The notes: generated from the sequence alone by a model not told the origin. A DNA stretch of 64,000 nucleotides from Liolophura sinensis (GCF_032854445.1 NC_088303.1:22081501-22145500), one strand, 5' to 3'. Positions 23,070 through 34,962 are shown, numbered from the stretch's first letter. Made by a program: numbers and translations.

Positions 23070-24071
23070 TTAACGTTTCTCGGGAGGCTTAAATTTGGAA
23101 GGGCGGATCTTCATGTGCACCCATTGTAAAGGGGTTCTGTTTTTCCATGTATACCACATGACGTTACGCAGATTGTGAGGATCGACGTCAACCCTGGCGC
23201 TGTACACACCGTTCAGATTGACGTTAGCACACCTACCAAACCACCAACCGGCGCCATAGTTTTGAGCACAATGGCGCTCAGGGGCAATGTCGTTATCGCT
23301 ATCCGGGGTGGAGAACATCATGCCGCTATGAAGCTGCATGCTATCGCCCGCAGACCCCGAATAACCCCTCACAAACAGTCGGCACTTGCTCTCTTCGTCG
23401 GATACGTAAAACTGCTCATACATGGCCCAGGCGGACTCCCCCGTGTAGTCGGATATGCGCACAACGAGTTCCGTCTGGCACTGGGACGTCAGCTGGTTCA
23501 CTCTATGTAGTCCCATCCAGAATTCACTTAGCAAGTTCCCGAAGCCCGCCATGTAGTCATCCCATCCTCTGTTGAAGTCCACCGAACCATCCAGACGCCT
23601 TTGAATTAACGTCCAACCTCCCCCCATATGTTCTAGGTCACACAGGACCAAAAAGCCATGACCGACCCCGAACGGGTAGATCCGGTAGATTCCATTTCGT
23701 ACAGCCCCGCACAGTTGGATATCAGCGCAATCTGTCGGCTTGTAACAATCTAACCGAGGCGGTAACATGGAATTCTCGTTGAACGCGTTGAACATCTGCT
23801 TGGTTGCAGTGGCATTGGAGTCGAGTGCTACGTAAGAGTTGCCCACCGAAAAGGTGGAGTCCATGAACAAGTTTATATCTTGGAAAGTTGGTATGGTGTT
23901 CCCGTTAAGCCGTTGACCTTTATCGAGTTGAGTTACAAACTGCGGGAATTGCTGGGCATTGGACACTGTTGCTGGTGCCAGGAACGCAAGCAAACAGAGA
24001 CAGTAGCTGTAGACAACATCCATTCTGAATATGTTGCGATATAGTTGACTACAAGCCTTACAGAACTTCAT
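23070..24071 (-). CDS. Secreted fibrinogen-related domain (FReD) protein, single exon
   Basis: A 333-residue ORF whose last ~220 residues are a fibrinogen C-terminal domain: GGGWTLIQRRLDGSVDFNRGW, EFWMGLHRVNQLTS, CRLFVRGYSGSAGDS, the calcium-site segment DSDNDIAPERHC and the signature GAGWWFGRCANVNLNGVY, ending WVHMKIRPS. The Cys pair around residues 268/281 and the D257/D259/D261 calcium ligands are present. A hydrophobic signal peptide is best read from Met17 (position 24023: MDVVYSYCLCLLAFLAPA, then ...SNAQQ); starting at the first Met buries it behind a charged lead. Such proteins act extracellularly, often as carbohydrate- or acetyl-binding recognition molecules in invertebrate immunity. 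There is no immunoglobulin domain (unlike gastropod FREPs) and no clear coiled coil. The neighbouring DNA shows no related gene. Confidence 0.9.
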   Translation of the reverse strand: MKFCKACSQLYRNIFRMDVVYSYCLCLLAFLAPATVSNAQQFPQFVTQLDKGQRLNGNTIPTFQDINLFMDSTFSVGNSYVALDSNATATKQMFNAFNENSMLPPRLDCYKPTDCADIQLCGAVRNGIYRIYPFGVGHGFLVLCDLEHMGGGWTLIQRRLDGSVDFNRGWDDYMAGFGNLLSEFWMGLHRVNQLTSQCQTELVVRISDYTGESAWAMYEQFYVSDEESKCRLFVRGYSGSAGDSMQLHSGMMFSTPDSDNDIAPERHCAQNYGAGWWFGRCANVNLNGVYSARVDVDPHNLRNVMWYTWKNRTPLQWVHMKIRPSKFKPPEKR

Positions 24072-25049
24072 TAATTCTGTTATAAATGGGCTCTGTCATC
24101 TAATCCCAGATGTGCCGTCAGGTTGACCGGTGTTAACAATTATTTAAAGTGAGATTAACACACAGTGAAAGAACATGGACTGTGACCGGCCTTACAATGT
24201 CAGAAGAATGTACACGTTATTTAAGCTTAATGATTCTTTATAAAAAAAATGCCTGTCATAAACCCCCAAATTACCTAGTTTATATAGCTATGAGTAACAC
24301 TGTGTAAAAGCTGGTGGTTTGCCTCTGGGGTCTTTCTCTCGAAAACCAGCCGTCAGTACCGATGTATATTAACGTTTTAAAAATAAACATAATAATTTAT
24401 TACACATCCGGTTAAAACACATAATTAGATGCATAAAAACTAAATGTACACAATTTATAACAGGGTTTCAAGACACACCTGCATTTTATTTGCGCTCAGT
24501 AAAATTTCTGTAGTGGGTGAGTGTACTGCATTCTGTACATTCCTCTAAAACTTAAACCTAAAACTTCTAAAAGTCTAATATAGGGTAGCAGGCAGTGTCA
24601 ACAAGAACATTTCAACTGTATACTACAATGTCTTTAATCAAAAATAACAGTTTCAATGAAAGAATGATTTGATTCGTATCAGTAAAAACATATGTTGTTG
24701 TCTACGTAATTCTTCTGTCGTAACTCATCGATGTGTATTGTAAGAACCACGACTGCCAACTCCAACGTGCTGTAAATGTACAGACTGGGAAATCTTTCTA
24801 GCCTAAAGCTTTGGGGTGACATTTTATCATTGTTCATATATTGCGAGAGAACAATTGTCAGTCTAGCTTGGACCCCAGGCGCCATTGTACTGACAAATGT
24901 ACTCCATTATTTCTTCTTCACGTACATCAATCATAATTCACAGAAAATTCTAGGCCTTTGATTCTTGAATACATGCCCCTATAACGGGCTCTTCTTTTAA
25001 TTCATATTTATTATACACCTGCTCGTGTCGTGAATATTATATCTCTTTA
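24072..25049. other. FReD upstream region
   Basis: Presumed promoter side of the minus-strand FReD gene. No confident core promoter element was found; a ttataa-like stretch at 24,080-24,086 is too close to the first ATG to be convincing. Confidence 0.4.
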
Positions 25050-25185
25050 TTTATTTATTTACTTTTTCATTTATGTATTTATTTATTTATATATTTATTT
25101 ATTTGACTGTTTTTTCGCCGAACTCAAGAACATTTCACTTCTACGTAGAGCCCGGGTGGAACCCACGACCATGCCGGACCTTCAA
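25050..25185 (-). mobile_element. SINE A, degenerate, internally deleted
   Basis: A long ATTT tail, gccgaactcaagaacatttc, then part of the body (gagcccgggtggaacccacg). Confidence 0.75.
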
Positions 25186-25394
25186 ACGTCCAGACTATAT
25201 TGAACAATCTGTTATACAGATTTCAACATATTCTACCTTAGAGAGCTAATGTCTATTTATATAATGAGCTGTGGAATAAGTAATTAATGTATTCCTTTGT
25301 TTTATCCTTGTTAACATAGCCCTGTGTACGAGTATCAAACGGAAGAAAGCCTCGATCCTATGAATGAAACTGCAGCAAAGCATGCCTACACAAC

Positions 25395-26575
25395 AAGAAA
25401 CACTTGTGTGGTATGAACACAAATTTGTGTACTCTCCAACAAAAGTCTTGTGTTGTATTTGAACAACTCTATCTTGTGTTGAATTCATACAAGGTCTGTG
25501 TTTTATTATTTTGTAACACAAGCATGGCTACTTTACATTTATCTAACACATGTTTGTGTTGGGGTAACACATTCACGGAACGTCCTTACTGGTTGACGGC
25601 CGGTATAGGAATGTCCGTTTTGACGCATAAATTATACTGCAAACCGAACCCCGAGAACAATTCGAGTCTTAAATTTCCCCCAAACATTCGGTCACGACCC
25701 GCTGTGTACAGGAACTTCGCTTCTTATTTAGCACTAAACACAGAGTCAAATACAAGGACACTTTGATACCCTTTGGGATTGCCCAAATTACTGGATACCC
25801 TATAAAACCCCAAAATACGGGGAACTTCACCTGACAAATTCAACTTAAATGTTTCAAAGAAAATTTCTGATAGTCATTTGAATTGACTGTCTTTTTTTAA
25901 ATCTGAAAATAATTTAGCCCAAATTGGCATACTAAACGGGTGTATAGGAAAGTTATATATATGGCCCGGAAACAATTTAAGGTACCGGTATCTTAATCTT
26001 TCTGCACACAGCACCCCCGCCGCCCACTTCCCCAAGGGTCCCCCATACACTCGAAAGAGAAAACCACACGAACCACATGCTAGTGACCCCACCCTTGTGC
26101 GCATCACGCATATATGTGGAGTTAATTACAGGCCCGGCTAATGCATATGAAGATAAAAGAGGAAGCTGCGTTAATGTTTTGTTCAGCAACAAACAAAAAG
26201 CATTAAAAAATTATATAGCCTAAAGTCAGTGAATAAAGTTATATGATGGAGAGGGCTTTCGGATTAAGTAGCTGGGCTTACAATCCCATTTTCACGTGAC
26301 ATTTTATGCCTATATTTACAGCGTGTATATTCCTGAATATAAACATATGAAACTGCACACAAAAAACGCTTGTGTCGAAATATAACTCACAAACTTGTTT
26401 AAACTTGCAACAAGTACTGTGTATACCATCCAACACATCTTTTGTCGATTCTTTCAATACAAGACGTTGTGTTCAACACAAAATATAGTTGTTCAAATGT
26501 GACAAGAGACTTTCATTGGAGAGAACACAAGTTTGTGTTCAAACAACACCAGTGTTTTTTTCTGTGTGGTTTACA
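25395..26575. mobile_element. Non-autonomous element with ~150-bp terminal inverted repeats
   Basis: Left end 25,395-25,560 and right end 26,410-26,570 are inverted copies, sharing gaacacaaa(t/c)ttgtgt, tctccaa(c/t)(a/g)aaagtc and tttgaacaact. Each contains small palindromes such as aacacaagtttgtgtt. The 850-bp interior has no credible ORF. The superfamily is unknown to me. Confidence 0.72.
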
Positions 26576-26789
26576 CCAGGCTTGTAATAATGTATCGAAA
26601 TCAAAATTTCTACACGTCGTTGTTCTATTTGATGTTAACTTCATTTTACTTACAACTCCTGTTGCGACGTTAATGCGTATATACTAGTATGTCATTCTGC
26701 ACTCATCCAGTGCCGCAATGCAATCATGGGCTAATAGATCAAACTGTTTTATACGATTTCCAATATTTGGGCTAAAAATCAGTTAACAC

Positions 26790-27090
26790 GTTTCTATGTT
26801 GTCGGTACGACAAATCGCACGTTTCTATGATGTTTACCACTGCGGGTCGGTACGACAAATCGCACGTTTCTATAGTGTTTACCACTGCGGGTCGGTACGA
26901 CAAATCGCACGTTTCTATGGTGTTTACCACTGCCAGTCGGTACGTCAAATCGCACGTTTCTATGGTGTTTATCACTGCCAGTCGGTACGACAAATCGCAC
27001 GTTTATATGGTGTTTACCTCTGCCAGTCGGTACGACAAATCGCACGTTTCTATGGTGTTTACCACTGCCAGTCGGTACGACAAATCGCAC
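26790..27090. repeat. 45-bp tandem array, ~6.5 units
   Basis: The core gtacgacaaatcgcacgttt is followed by ctatggtgtttaccactg. The 15-codon period keeps several frames open on both strands, giving spurious ORFs. Confidence 0.92.
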
Positions 27091-27405
27091 TTTTTTTTTC
27101 TTGCAATTTCGGTGTTGACGCAGTGATATCGTGCACTTGCTTACATCAAGCCAACTTTGTTTTCTTCTTCTGTGTTGCTTGCTGAACCGACAACATTTTT
27201 ACTTGCAATTTCCGTGTTGACGCAGGAATATCGTGCACTTGCTTACATCAAGCCAACTTTGTTTTCGTCTACTGTGATGCTTGTTGAACCGACATCATTT
27301 TTTCCTGCAATGTTCGTGTTGACGCAGTGATATCATGCACTTGCTTACATCAAGCCAATTCTGATTTCATCTTCTGTGTTGTTTGTTGGACTGATATCAT
27401 GTATT
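27091..27405. repeat. ~103-bp tandem repeat, three units
   Basis: It directly follows the 45-bp array. Each unit holds ttgcaattt, gtgttgacgcag, cgtgcacttgcttacatcaa and ttgttgaaccgac, at 27,100, 27,202 and 27,304. Confidence 0.85.
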
Positions 27406-27494
27406 ATTTGCGGTATGTTTATTTGTTGTAATAACAACAACAAACTGCTCACAATACCTGTGTTCCAGTGACTGGTTATTTGGTAGGTTAGTGT

Positions 27495-27712
27495 TAAACA
27501 CCACAATCAAGAATTTTGCGGTTATATGAGGGCGGTCAGGTTTATGGGTGGAGGAAACCGGAGCGCCCGGAGTAAACTACCGCACCTGACAAAACCCCTG
27601 ACTTAAAGCTACAGCCGAAACAGTGAGAACTCGAACATGCGAACTCATTGGTAAAGGGGTTGGCATGGGCAGCGAATCAGCCCTTCAGCTGACCGCATGA
27701 GCCGAATTTGTT
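27495..27712 (-). mobile_element. SINE C (related family)
   Basis: It shares a layout with SINE A (ggtggaggaaaccgg, gaactcgaacatgcgaa) but has a different body. A tRNA-like head remnant lies near 27,695-27,712. Confidence 0.6.
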
Positions 27713-28044
27713 AACTACATCGTGGGTGTGTGCTGAAACCGTCTTTCAAGGTTGGTATTAATTACCAGTGGATTTGTTATGACGTTTAGGTTGTCGGACA
27801 TATAGGGTGCAGCAACTCACCTCATGGAAAAAAACATGCATGACAGTAAATATGCGCTTTTGTAACGTATTTATACAAATGCACAGACAAGACTAATCGT
27901 CCCCTACACACATTTAACAAGACTTTAAAATTATACTTGTTACTGCCCTGTTTGGGGCTCAGCACTGAGCTTGGAAACAGTACAATGTGACTAGGTAGGG
28001 TATCATGCCTGGTGTCTTCGGCATGATATTTCAGTGGCGGCAGA

Positions 28045-28130
28045 ACTTTGGCGGGGTGCACTCGCCCTGCCACAAGAAAAAAATATATGTACACCCACTT
28101 ACTGACTCCTTGTCATGTTGTCATTTGACC
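28045..28130. repeat. Dispersed repeat (family H), second copy
   Basis: It shares gccctgccacaagaa, tacaccca and ctccttgtcatgttgtcatt with 5,640-5,745. Confidence 0.5.
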
Positions 28131-28276
28131 TCTCCGTTACACACGAGACATCGTTTTTGTTTCATGGTCGGACAGGGAGTTTTCTGATTCCCATGTTTTT
28201 ATTGTTCTGCGAGTATTTGTGACAATAAGCAGTCGACGCTGATCTTTTGTGTGATGTTACATGGCGTTCTCAGTTA

Positions 28277-28352
28277 CATGAAGCCAGCATGAGATGGACC
28301 ACATTGGTAAAAAGCTCCTGGGTTAACGTGCTAACAACTCATCTATGGAGAC
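28277..28352 (-). mobile_element. SINE A head remnant
   Basis: gaagccagcatgagatgg, then aaaagctcctgggt and a degraded tRNA-like end. Body and tail are missing. Confidence 0.55.
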
Positions 28353-28513
28353 CACGCCCACCTTAAATTAATCAGAGTATGTCCATACAGTGCACTTCAC
28401 ATGTTGTATGTAGTTACCGTGTTAATCAAAAGGCATACCACGGTAAAAAGCAAATGAATATGGCTTTAAGCATATGGAAGGGGATATCCGTTCCCCTGTT
28501 AAATCCTGCTATG

Positions 28514-29956
28514 CTTCTACGACATTCGGCTATGTGGCTACCGAAATGTGGGTATGGTATGTATCTGAACATTGCAAATTGCGATTGCCGCAGGTTCTAT
28601 CTTTCTAACGAGAAAGCTTGTGAGCGCGTTGAAATTTCAAGGGAGGAAATAGCGACCCCTGGTGTCATAACGGTGCATCACTACAGATGAGCGCTCGAGG
28701 TGCTCTCATCTGTGGTGATTCCCCGTTATGACAAGAGGGGGCGCTTCGGTCAATAGTAAATTGAAATAACAACCACTCGAGTTAAGATTTCGTTTTAGCT
28801 GATTTCCCATGTTCGGACGTTGCTGTGTGCTCTTTTGTTCTTACTTCATAAGAAATACTTTCTTACTTAACTGGGGTAAATTTATTAGACTTCATGTTTC
28901 AAAATTTTATTGCCCCGAGACTATTTTTAGGTATGTATTCTTGTGTTGGCTAGTACTCTCTTGACTCTTGGTACTATATGAACAGGCCGTAGAACTTTAC
29001 TGGTATTAATGATAAAGCTCGCATGAAGTTCAAGTAAAAGTCAAATAACGTCTAAAAGCAAACTGCTCCAAATACACCGTTGCTTTTTCTGATTAGATTA
29101 TCTATTTTCAATGCATAAGGGGACCCATCCCAAACGTTTCTGTGTATATCTGGTTAAATGCCTAGGCACCAGGCTTGTATGTCTTTACTCTAACATGTTT
29201 AAGCATAATATTATCATGGGCCCATCGGCAAACATATGGAAAATATATGCCACAAAAAATAACACACATACACACAAAATTAAAAAACAGAACAAAACAA
29301 CAAACAAACAAAAAACGTCACATTTTATCAGGTCAGTGTAAATTTAGGGGCCCCCTAAACCCAAGGGGCTGCTGGGCAACTTCTGACTGTGAGTGTGCCT
29401 ATGCAAGACGATGGCGGGGACGAGGGACTACTTCGAGCAAAATGTAAACAACAACAGATTTGAATCAGCTGCTGAAATATTAACAACCCTCATAATTTCA
29501 TTACAAATTCAAAGGAGTTTTCAAACATTGTCACAACACGTGCAATGAAATCATCAGCAAAACTACTAAAAAGTCCTGGTAATTTTTTGGGTAATTAGCA
29601 AAATTCATCCATGAGTGACGTCTTATTATCTTAACAACAACGACAACTCAACAGTTTGCCGTAAAGTGGACTGTACTTCCAGGGTTGGGAGCAATTGTTA
29701 TTTTTTCCTTTGTTTGATTACAGCGCCCTCTGTTGTCACAATGGCGCATCGCCACAGATGAGAGCAGTGTTGTAAGAAGTCTATATGGCTAACAGCGTTA
29801 CTGGCACATTCGTCTCATCCCTAGCCAGAACTGCAATGGTGGAAACAAATGCACGCCATCGACAGACAGAACCTACGGTATCACAATTTACAATGTTCAG
29901 ATTACATGCCTTACCCACATTTCGGTAGCTATATAGCCGAATGTCGGTAGACACAA
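28514..29956. mobile_element. Foldback element with two nested pairs of inverted arms
   Basis: The outer arms (28514-28605 and 29861-29956) are inverted copies: cattcggctat, agctaccgaaatgtgggta, tctgaacattg. The inner arms (28702-28746 and 29721-29765) share gctctcatctgtgg and agggcgct. The left inner arm also forms a 71-nt hairpin (28663-28733). The ~970-bp centre shows no gene. Confidence 0.78.
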
Positions 29957-30308
29957 AGCAGAAGCTGCAGACTTACATAGCAGTGTAGAACTTGCAACGT
30001 TCTAAGTTACACGCATACGGTTTTGGCGGATCTCCCTTTCTATATTAACGCCACTTGGCCAATAATTCAGCCATATCGTCGCGAGTATCTCAGCCGCAAA
30101 GGGTTTCTTCATTGCAATGTTTCCAGTTTATTTCACACAAATCCTTCCCTTGCAACTACGAATTTACACACGTACAAAATCAAGACTTATCGCGCCGTGC
30201 AACTGTAAGTAATGAAGTTTATGTGGATTAAAAAAAGAACACACATACATCGTTCCCTTGTAACTGCCCATTTATATACTGGTACAGACAATGCGTATCG
30301 CTACATGT

Positions 30309-30572
30309 TTTTTTTTTTTTTTGATTGGTGTTTTACGCCGTACTCAAGAATATTTCACTTATACGACGGTGGCCAGCATTATGGTGGGTGGAAACCGGGC
30401 AGAGCCCGGGGGAAACCCACGACCATCCACAGGATGCTGGCAGACCTTCCCACGACGGCCGGAGAGGAAGCCAGCATAAGCTGGTCTTGAACTCACAGCG
30501 ACCGCATTGGTGAGAGGCTTCTGGGTCACTACGCTGCGCTAGCACGCTAACCGACTGAGCCACGGAGGCCCC
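30309..30572 (-). mobile_element. SINE A, full length, young, with homopolymer tail
   Basis: This complete copy runs from the tRNA-like head (ending near 30,572) to a pure A tail (T run on the + strand) in place of the usual AAAT repeats. A perfect 13-bp target-site duplication, tatcgctacatgt, lies at 30296-30308 and 30573-30585. Confidence 0.92.
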
Positions 30573-30949
30573 TATCGCTACATGTAATAACTCAGTTGTA
30601 AACTGAAGTCTTTGTAGTTTACTAGTCACAAAGGCAAACATCAAAGATCAGGATTTCTCCAAAGGGTGGCCACCACTGAAGTATCATGGACAAGACACCA
30701 GACAAAACATCCCACCGAGCCACATTATACTGACATAATACAGTGCTGTTTCCCTGCTGTAGCCTCTCTCAGTGCTGAGCACCAAGCGAAGCAGCAACAA
30801 GTGCGGTACCATCCTTAAAGTCTTTGATACGACCCGACCCGGATTTGATTCCCGCCCTCCCGACTTCGAACTGGTTGCATTAGGCTATTTATTTACAATG
30901 CCCAGCGGAGTTCCTGGTATGAAGACATCACGTTCGATGACAAAGCCTG

Positions 30950-31085
30950 TGGGGGTTTCTTCACTTACACATGCACGACGGCAGTCCGGTTTATGTGTGG
31001 AGGAAACCATTGCTCGGAGTAAAGTGTCGCCCTTCGCAAGATATGAACAAACCTCTTGACTTAAGGCCGTGGTCGTGTCAGCGGC
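30950..31085 (-). mobile_element. SINE C fragment
   Basis: gacggcagtccggtttatg, gtggaggaaaccattg and aacctcttgacttaaggcc match the copy at 27,495. Confidence 0.55.
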
Positions 31086-32360
31086 AACTGCATGTGCATA
31101 TAAATTTGAGTTGGCGTTGGATCTTTCTCTTTCAATAAACGGTGTATCTATGATCTGAAGGCTCTAAAGAATTCATATATAGCAAAGGCTTTGAAAGATA
31201 TTTTACCCACCTTACCCGCTGGAGTTAAAGCAAACCACACACTTTCCCGACGGTACATCTTATCTGAATCTATATTTGTACAAAGTCAAAAATGGTTTCC
31301 TTTCTGGCAGACTTTATGACAAGAGGGATAGTTTCAATTTTTGACGTTGTAAATTATCCTTACTTGGACAGCAATATACCAAAGGGCCCTGCAAAATACC
31401 GCGTGCACCTCCTCTTGTAGCATTTGTTTCATCCTGTGTGTTGTGTGAGTAGAGTGACAATGTTATTCCATCAAACGCCTCCAGTCGAAGTTTCTTAAGT
31501 TTTACAGTGAATGTAATTCTCTTGTAAATAAATATCTACAGAGCGTCCAGAATCTCTCGCGCTCTGTGTCATGAGTGTGTCTAATTCCGCTTAATCCGGG
31601 GCTAGGGGCAGTATATCCATTGTGTTGAATTAGATCGCCACACTGGATATATGAATAGTTGCAATCAAAGCGCAATTGAGATACATATTTATCTTATATC
31701 TTAACTTATATGCATGTACTAGCACGAGCATTGTACACGATTTGAATACTGATTTCCTTTATTCGCTTAGTACATACCTTGCGTCTTTCCAGCATCATTG
31801 AAAACTGTTGACTGCTTCTCTTTTATGGTTCCGTCCTATTTTCGTATTTCACTTTCTTAGTTCTTTGGTAGTTTGTGTTAAACGTAGTTTAGGGAATAGA
31901 CCTTGCGATTATTGACCTTGAACGTACATCTTGGTTGCCGGCTGGTATACGAATGTCTGTTTCGACTTCAACGGATATGATATATCTATCCGTACATGTA
32001 CTCTTATTGACTGACAGTTCCTGTCATTTAAGGTACGGTACATTTAATCGTTTTCTGTTAAGTTGGTTATGGAAGCGATATCATTGGTCCATTTGAAATG
32101 TTTTAGGTGTAGTAAAACATTGGTTTCTTTGGAAATGACGTCATCGATGAAAATACCGTGAACGTGGGACCAGCATAGTGCCCCAATACAAGGTTGCTTT
32201 GACAGAAATCATCGCTGACGTAACCAAGGCAGTTTACGTATTTTCCGGACTGTCTTACGAAAACTGTACTTTAAAGCCATTTGTACACCTCAAGAATAAA
32301 CCGGAAAAGGTTTTTGTACCTATATATTAGGCCACGCCACATGCTCCATATTCAGACATA
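31086..32360. other. Gene-poor stretch
   Basis: No coding signal. At 31,930-31,985 a piece (tgccggctggtatacgaatg) resembles the interior of the TIR element near 25,590, so it may be another relic. Confidence 0.45.
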
Positions 32361-32517
32361 AATTTATTTATTTATTTATTTATTTGATTGGTGTTTTACG
32401 CCGTACTCAAGAATATTTCACTTATACGACGGCGGCCAGCATTATGGTGGGAGGAAACCGGGCAGAGCCCGGGGGAAACCCACGACCACCCGCAGGTTGC
32501 CGCCAGACCTTCCCACG
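32361..32517 (-). mobile_element. SINE A, head-truncated
   Basis: A well-preserved body with a long ATTT tail. It ends abruptly at ccttcccacg. Confidence 0.88.
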
Positions 32518-32627
32518 CAGAAATAAAAACCAAGTGTTTCGTGTATCCTTTCAGCATGGTTCTCGTTGAATGTGGCGGGACCGGCGGTTCTAGTGTTCTA
32601 GAGATGTTGACTAGCTGCATTGATCCC

Positions 32628-32706
32628 ACTCATTTATTTATTTATTTGATTGGTGTTTTACCCGGTACCGGTAATCAAAAATATTTCACTTTTACGAAGG
32701 TGGCCC
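32628..32706 (-). mobile_element. SINE A 3' fragment
   Basis: The tail plus gattggtgttttacccggta and a short body piece, 110 bp from the preceding copy in the same orientation. Confidence 0.78.
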
Positions 32707-34882
32707 GCACCCCAGTATTTGTTCTTACAAATAAGCTGGCAAATTGACTGACCAACATCTGTACCACCACATGACCCATGGGCCTAAATAAACTAATAAA
32801 TGTTGCTAAGCAAAATTATTCAAGGTATAAGCAGAGATTATTAACACGCTTGTATAGTCTGAATTATCATTTATTTCAAATGGTCACTTTTAACTCGGAA
32901 CATTTATACACATACGTCTGAAACAGTAAATTGTTCTGGTTTTGGTAAACTGCATATTAAATACAAAAATCTGTAAATTCTGTTACCTGCCAGAATTTTG
33001 ACGGCTTGCACTATGAATATTTAAATCACACCTTTACTTATCACGGTTCAATGGGATGTCATTCCCTTCTGCACAGTTTACGTGCCTGCCTTCATATATA
33101 TCCAACGACCACTAATGAAACTTCCAAACGCGTCTCAAGCTAGATTTCAACATTTTCTAAAAACTGGTTTATGTTATATTTTAGTGAAGTTCTGCAGCTA
33201 GGCAACCGGACACATCTGTCATGTCAAAAACTCAACCTCGACCTCACACATTGCTGCGTAAATACCAAATGATGAAGAAATCCTCACCCTGCTATCCACT
33301 AGACAACCTGCACTCAGATTATGATGCGTGGTGAAATGCACAATGACAACATAAACATTCAACTCAATAACAACAATGACAAACTACATACACATGTATT
33401 TACAAACCCATGAACAATATATAACAGTTCATTAGTTGTATTATCAACAATGTAACCATACCAAATCAACATCTATTAACAAAACATAAATTTAGAATCA
33501 GTATATGGCAATATGGTTACAAAATTCATAACAAAACGTTTAACCTCTCCTCAAGAAAGGAACGACACTACTGCACTAGGGTAAATGATGTAAAGTTTCG
33601 CCCGTCGGTTACTGTCGTTTACTTCAATTCGCACTGACAGTTAGCGGCAAGATAACAGAAGAGGGTGATTAGTTTGTTTATTTCATTCGGGAACTGTCCA
33701 TATAATCCCCTGACCACTGCGGATTCTCGCCCGCGGCGCCCAGTCAGTAAAAACCACAATCAAAGCAATGAATCATGGGATACACTTTCCAAGTCTGGGG
33801 GTGAAACTTAAGGTCAGTTACCGTTTATATTTTTAATGATGAGAGGCTGCAGTGTAATAGTTAATCAAACATGTGAAATAAACATATTTTGATTCTAAAC
33901 AACACTGGGCTTACCGATTTACATTACATACGTTTTTCTCAAGAATTCTTGCAAGTTATACGTGTATTTAATAATAATGCCGTTCTAACCCACGAAAAAT
34001 ATTACATGAAACTTGATATGTGAAATTTGTAAAAGTGAATTTTGTAAGTTCTGCTGTCATTTTGATTCAGGATGTATGTGGCGTAAAGGCAGAGAAAACA
34101 GTAAAATTGAAGTGAACACACAGTCAGCCACTTAAGCTGAATTAATTAATAAAGTAGTAATTCAGCAATGTTCTAAAAATATATAAAAATTCTACACCGC
34201 TTATCAACAAAATAAATAGCAAACGATCGTCAGTACCGTCACACTTTTGGTGACGCCATTTTGCCATGTTATAGCTATCTGGAGTGACGTCTCAAAACCT
34301 AGCACATCTCTCGTACCACCGGTATTAAACAATGTGACAATGAGAAAATACAAACAAAATCGCCTGATACCCCAGCTAAGAGTGTATGTATGGGTGTAAG
34401 CATTAGGCCTAGCTGGCTGTACCGACTTCAGGGAATTTACTGAACATAGCAGTACCTTCTGATTGATAACAGTCCCTTTCATTCAGTTTTTGGAAAGATA
34501 TCTTCAAAATAAATCTGACTTTACTAAGGAAAAGTAATGCAAATTCACAATATTTTCTTCAAGTAATGACTCTCCCGAGGAGGTTTTCTTGCCAGCTCAC
34601 TCTTGCAAGTTACTGCAGCATCCTGCCCAACATGTATGCATTGTGAAATTGTACGCGGGCAGACGTTCACAGTTCCCTGCTCATCAGGTGTGGTTCAAAA
34701 TGCATCAGTTTAGCACTTAAATTAACAGCAAAAGTCATTGCATCGACATCTGTCTATCCACTGTAAGAAACCAAACTGACAATCGAGAGCTAATAGTTTT
34801 TTTGACAGGATAGTCAACAGTCAACTGTCACCTGACGCTTTCAGCGCTAGTGATTGGCCAAGTTCAAAAGGGCTTCTACAAC
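32707..34882. other. AT-rich stretch without recognisable genes
   Basis: Low GC, short ORFs only, no named repeats seen. Confidence 0.45.
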
Positions 34883-34962
34883 ATGGCTACTCAGAGTCAA
34901 TTGCCCGTCAGTGCCATATCACCAATGCTGAACTTCATCTTCTCGGCTTTCAAAACTTTATA
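34883..34962 (+). CDS. Weak candidate: first coding exon of an unidentified + strand gene
   Basis: An ATG in good context (acaacATGG) opens 26 codons (MATQSQLPVSAISPMLNFIF, then SAFKTL) and runs into a consensus donor (TA|GTAAGTAT). An inverted CCAAT box (attggcc) lies about 30 bp upstream. The segment is moderately hydrophobic. I do not recognise the protein and could not place a second exon, so this may be chance. Confidence 0.25.

Noticed and set aside
24023-24071. First Met of the FReD ORF as the start
   Set aside because: Not excluded, but Met17 gives a standard signal peptide, so the first Met is less likely. The longer span is kept in the feature for completeness.
26772-27185. Several overlapping ORFs with YDKSHVSMVF or RQIARFYGVYH repeats
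   Set aside because: They are by-products of the 45-bp array, open in several frames.
28379-28690. 103-residue + strand ORF
   Set aside because: It lies in the left arm of the foldback element, has no recognisable domain, and is not preserved in the right arm.
30212-30644. ORFs on both strands (CWQTFPRR..., SVLAQRSDPEASHQCGRCEF)
   Set aside because: They are translations of SINE A; identical peptides recur at every copy.
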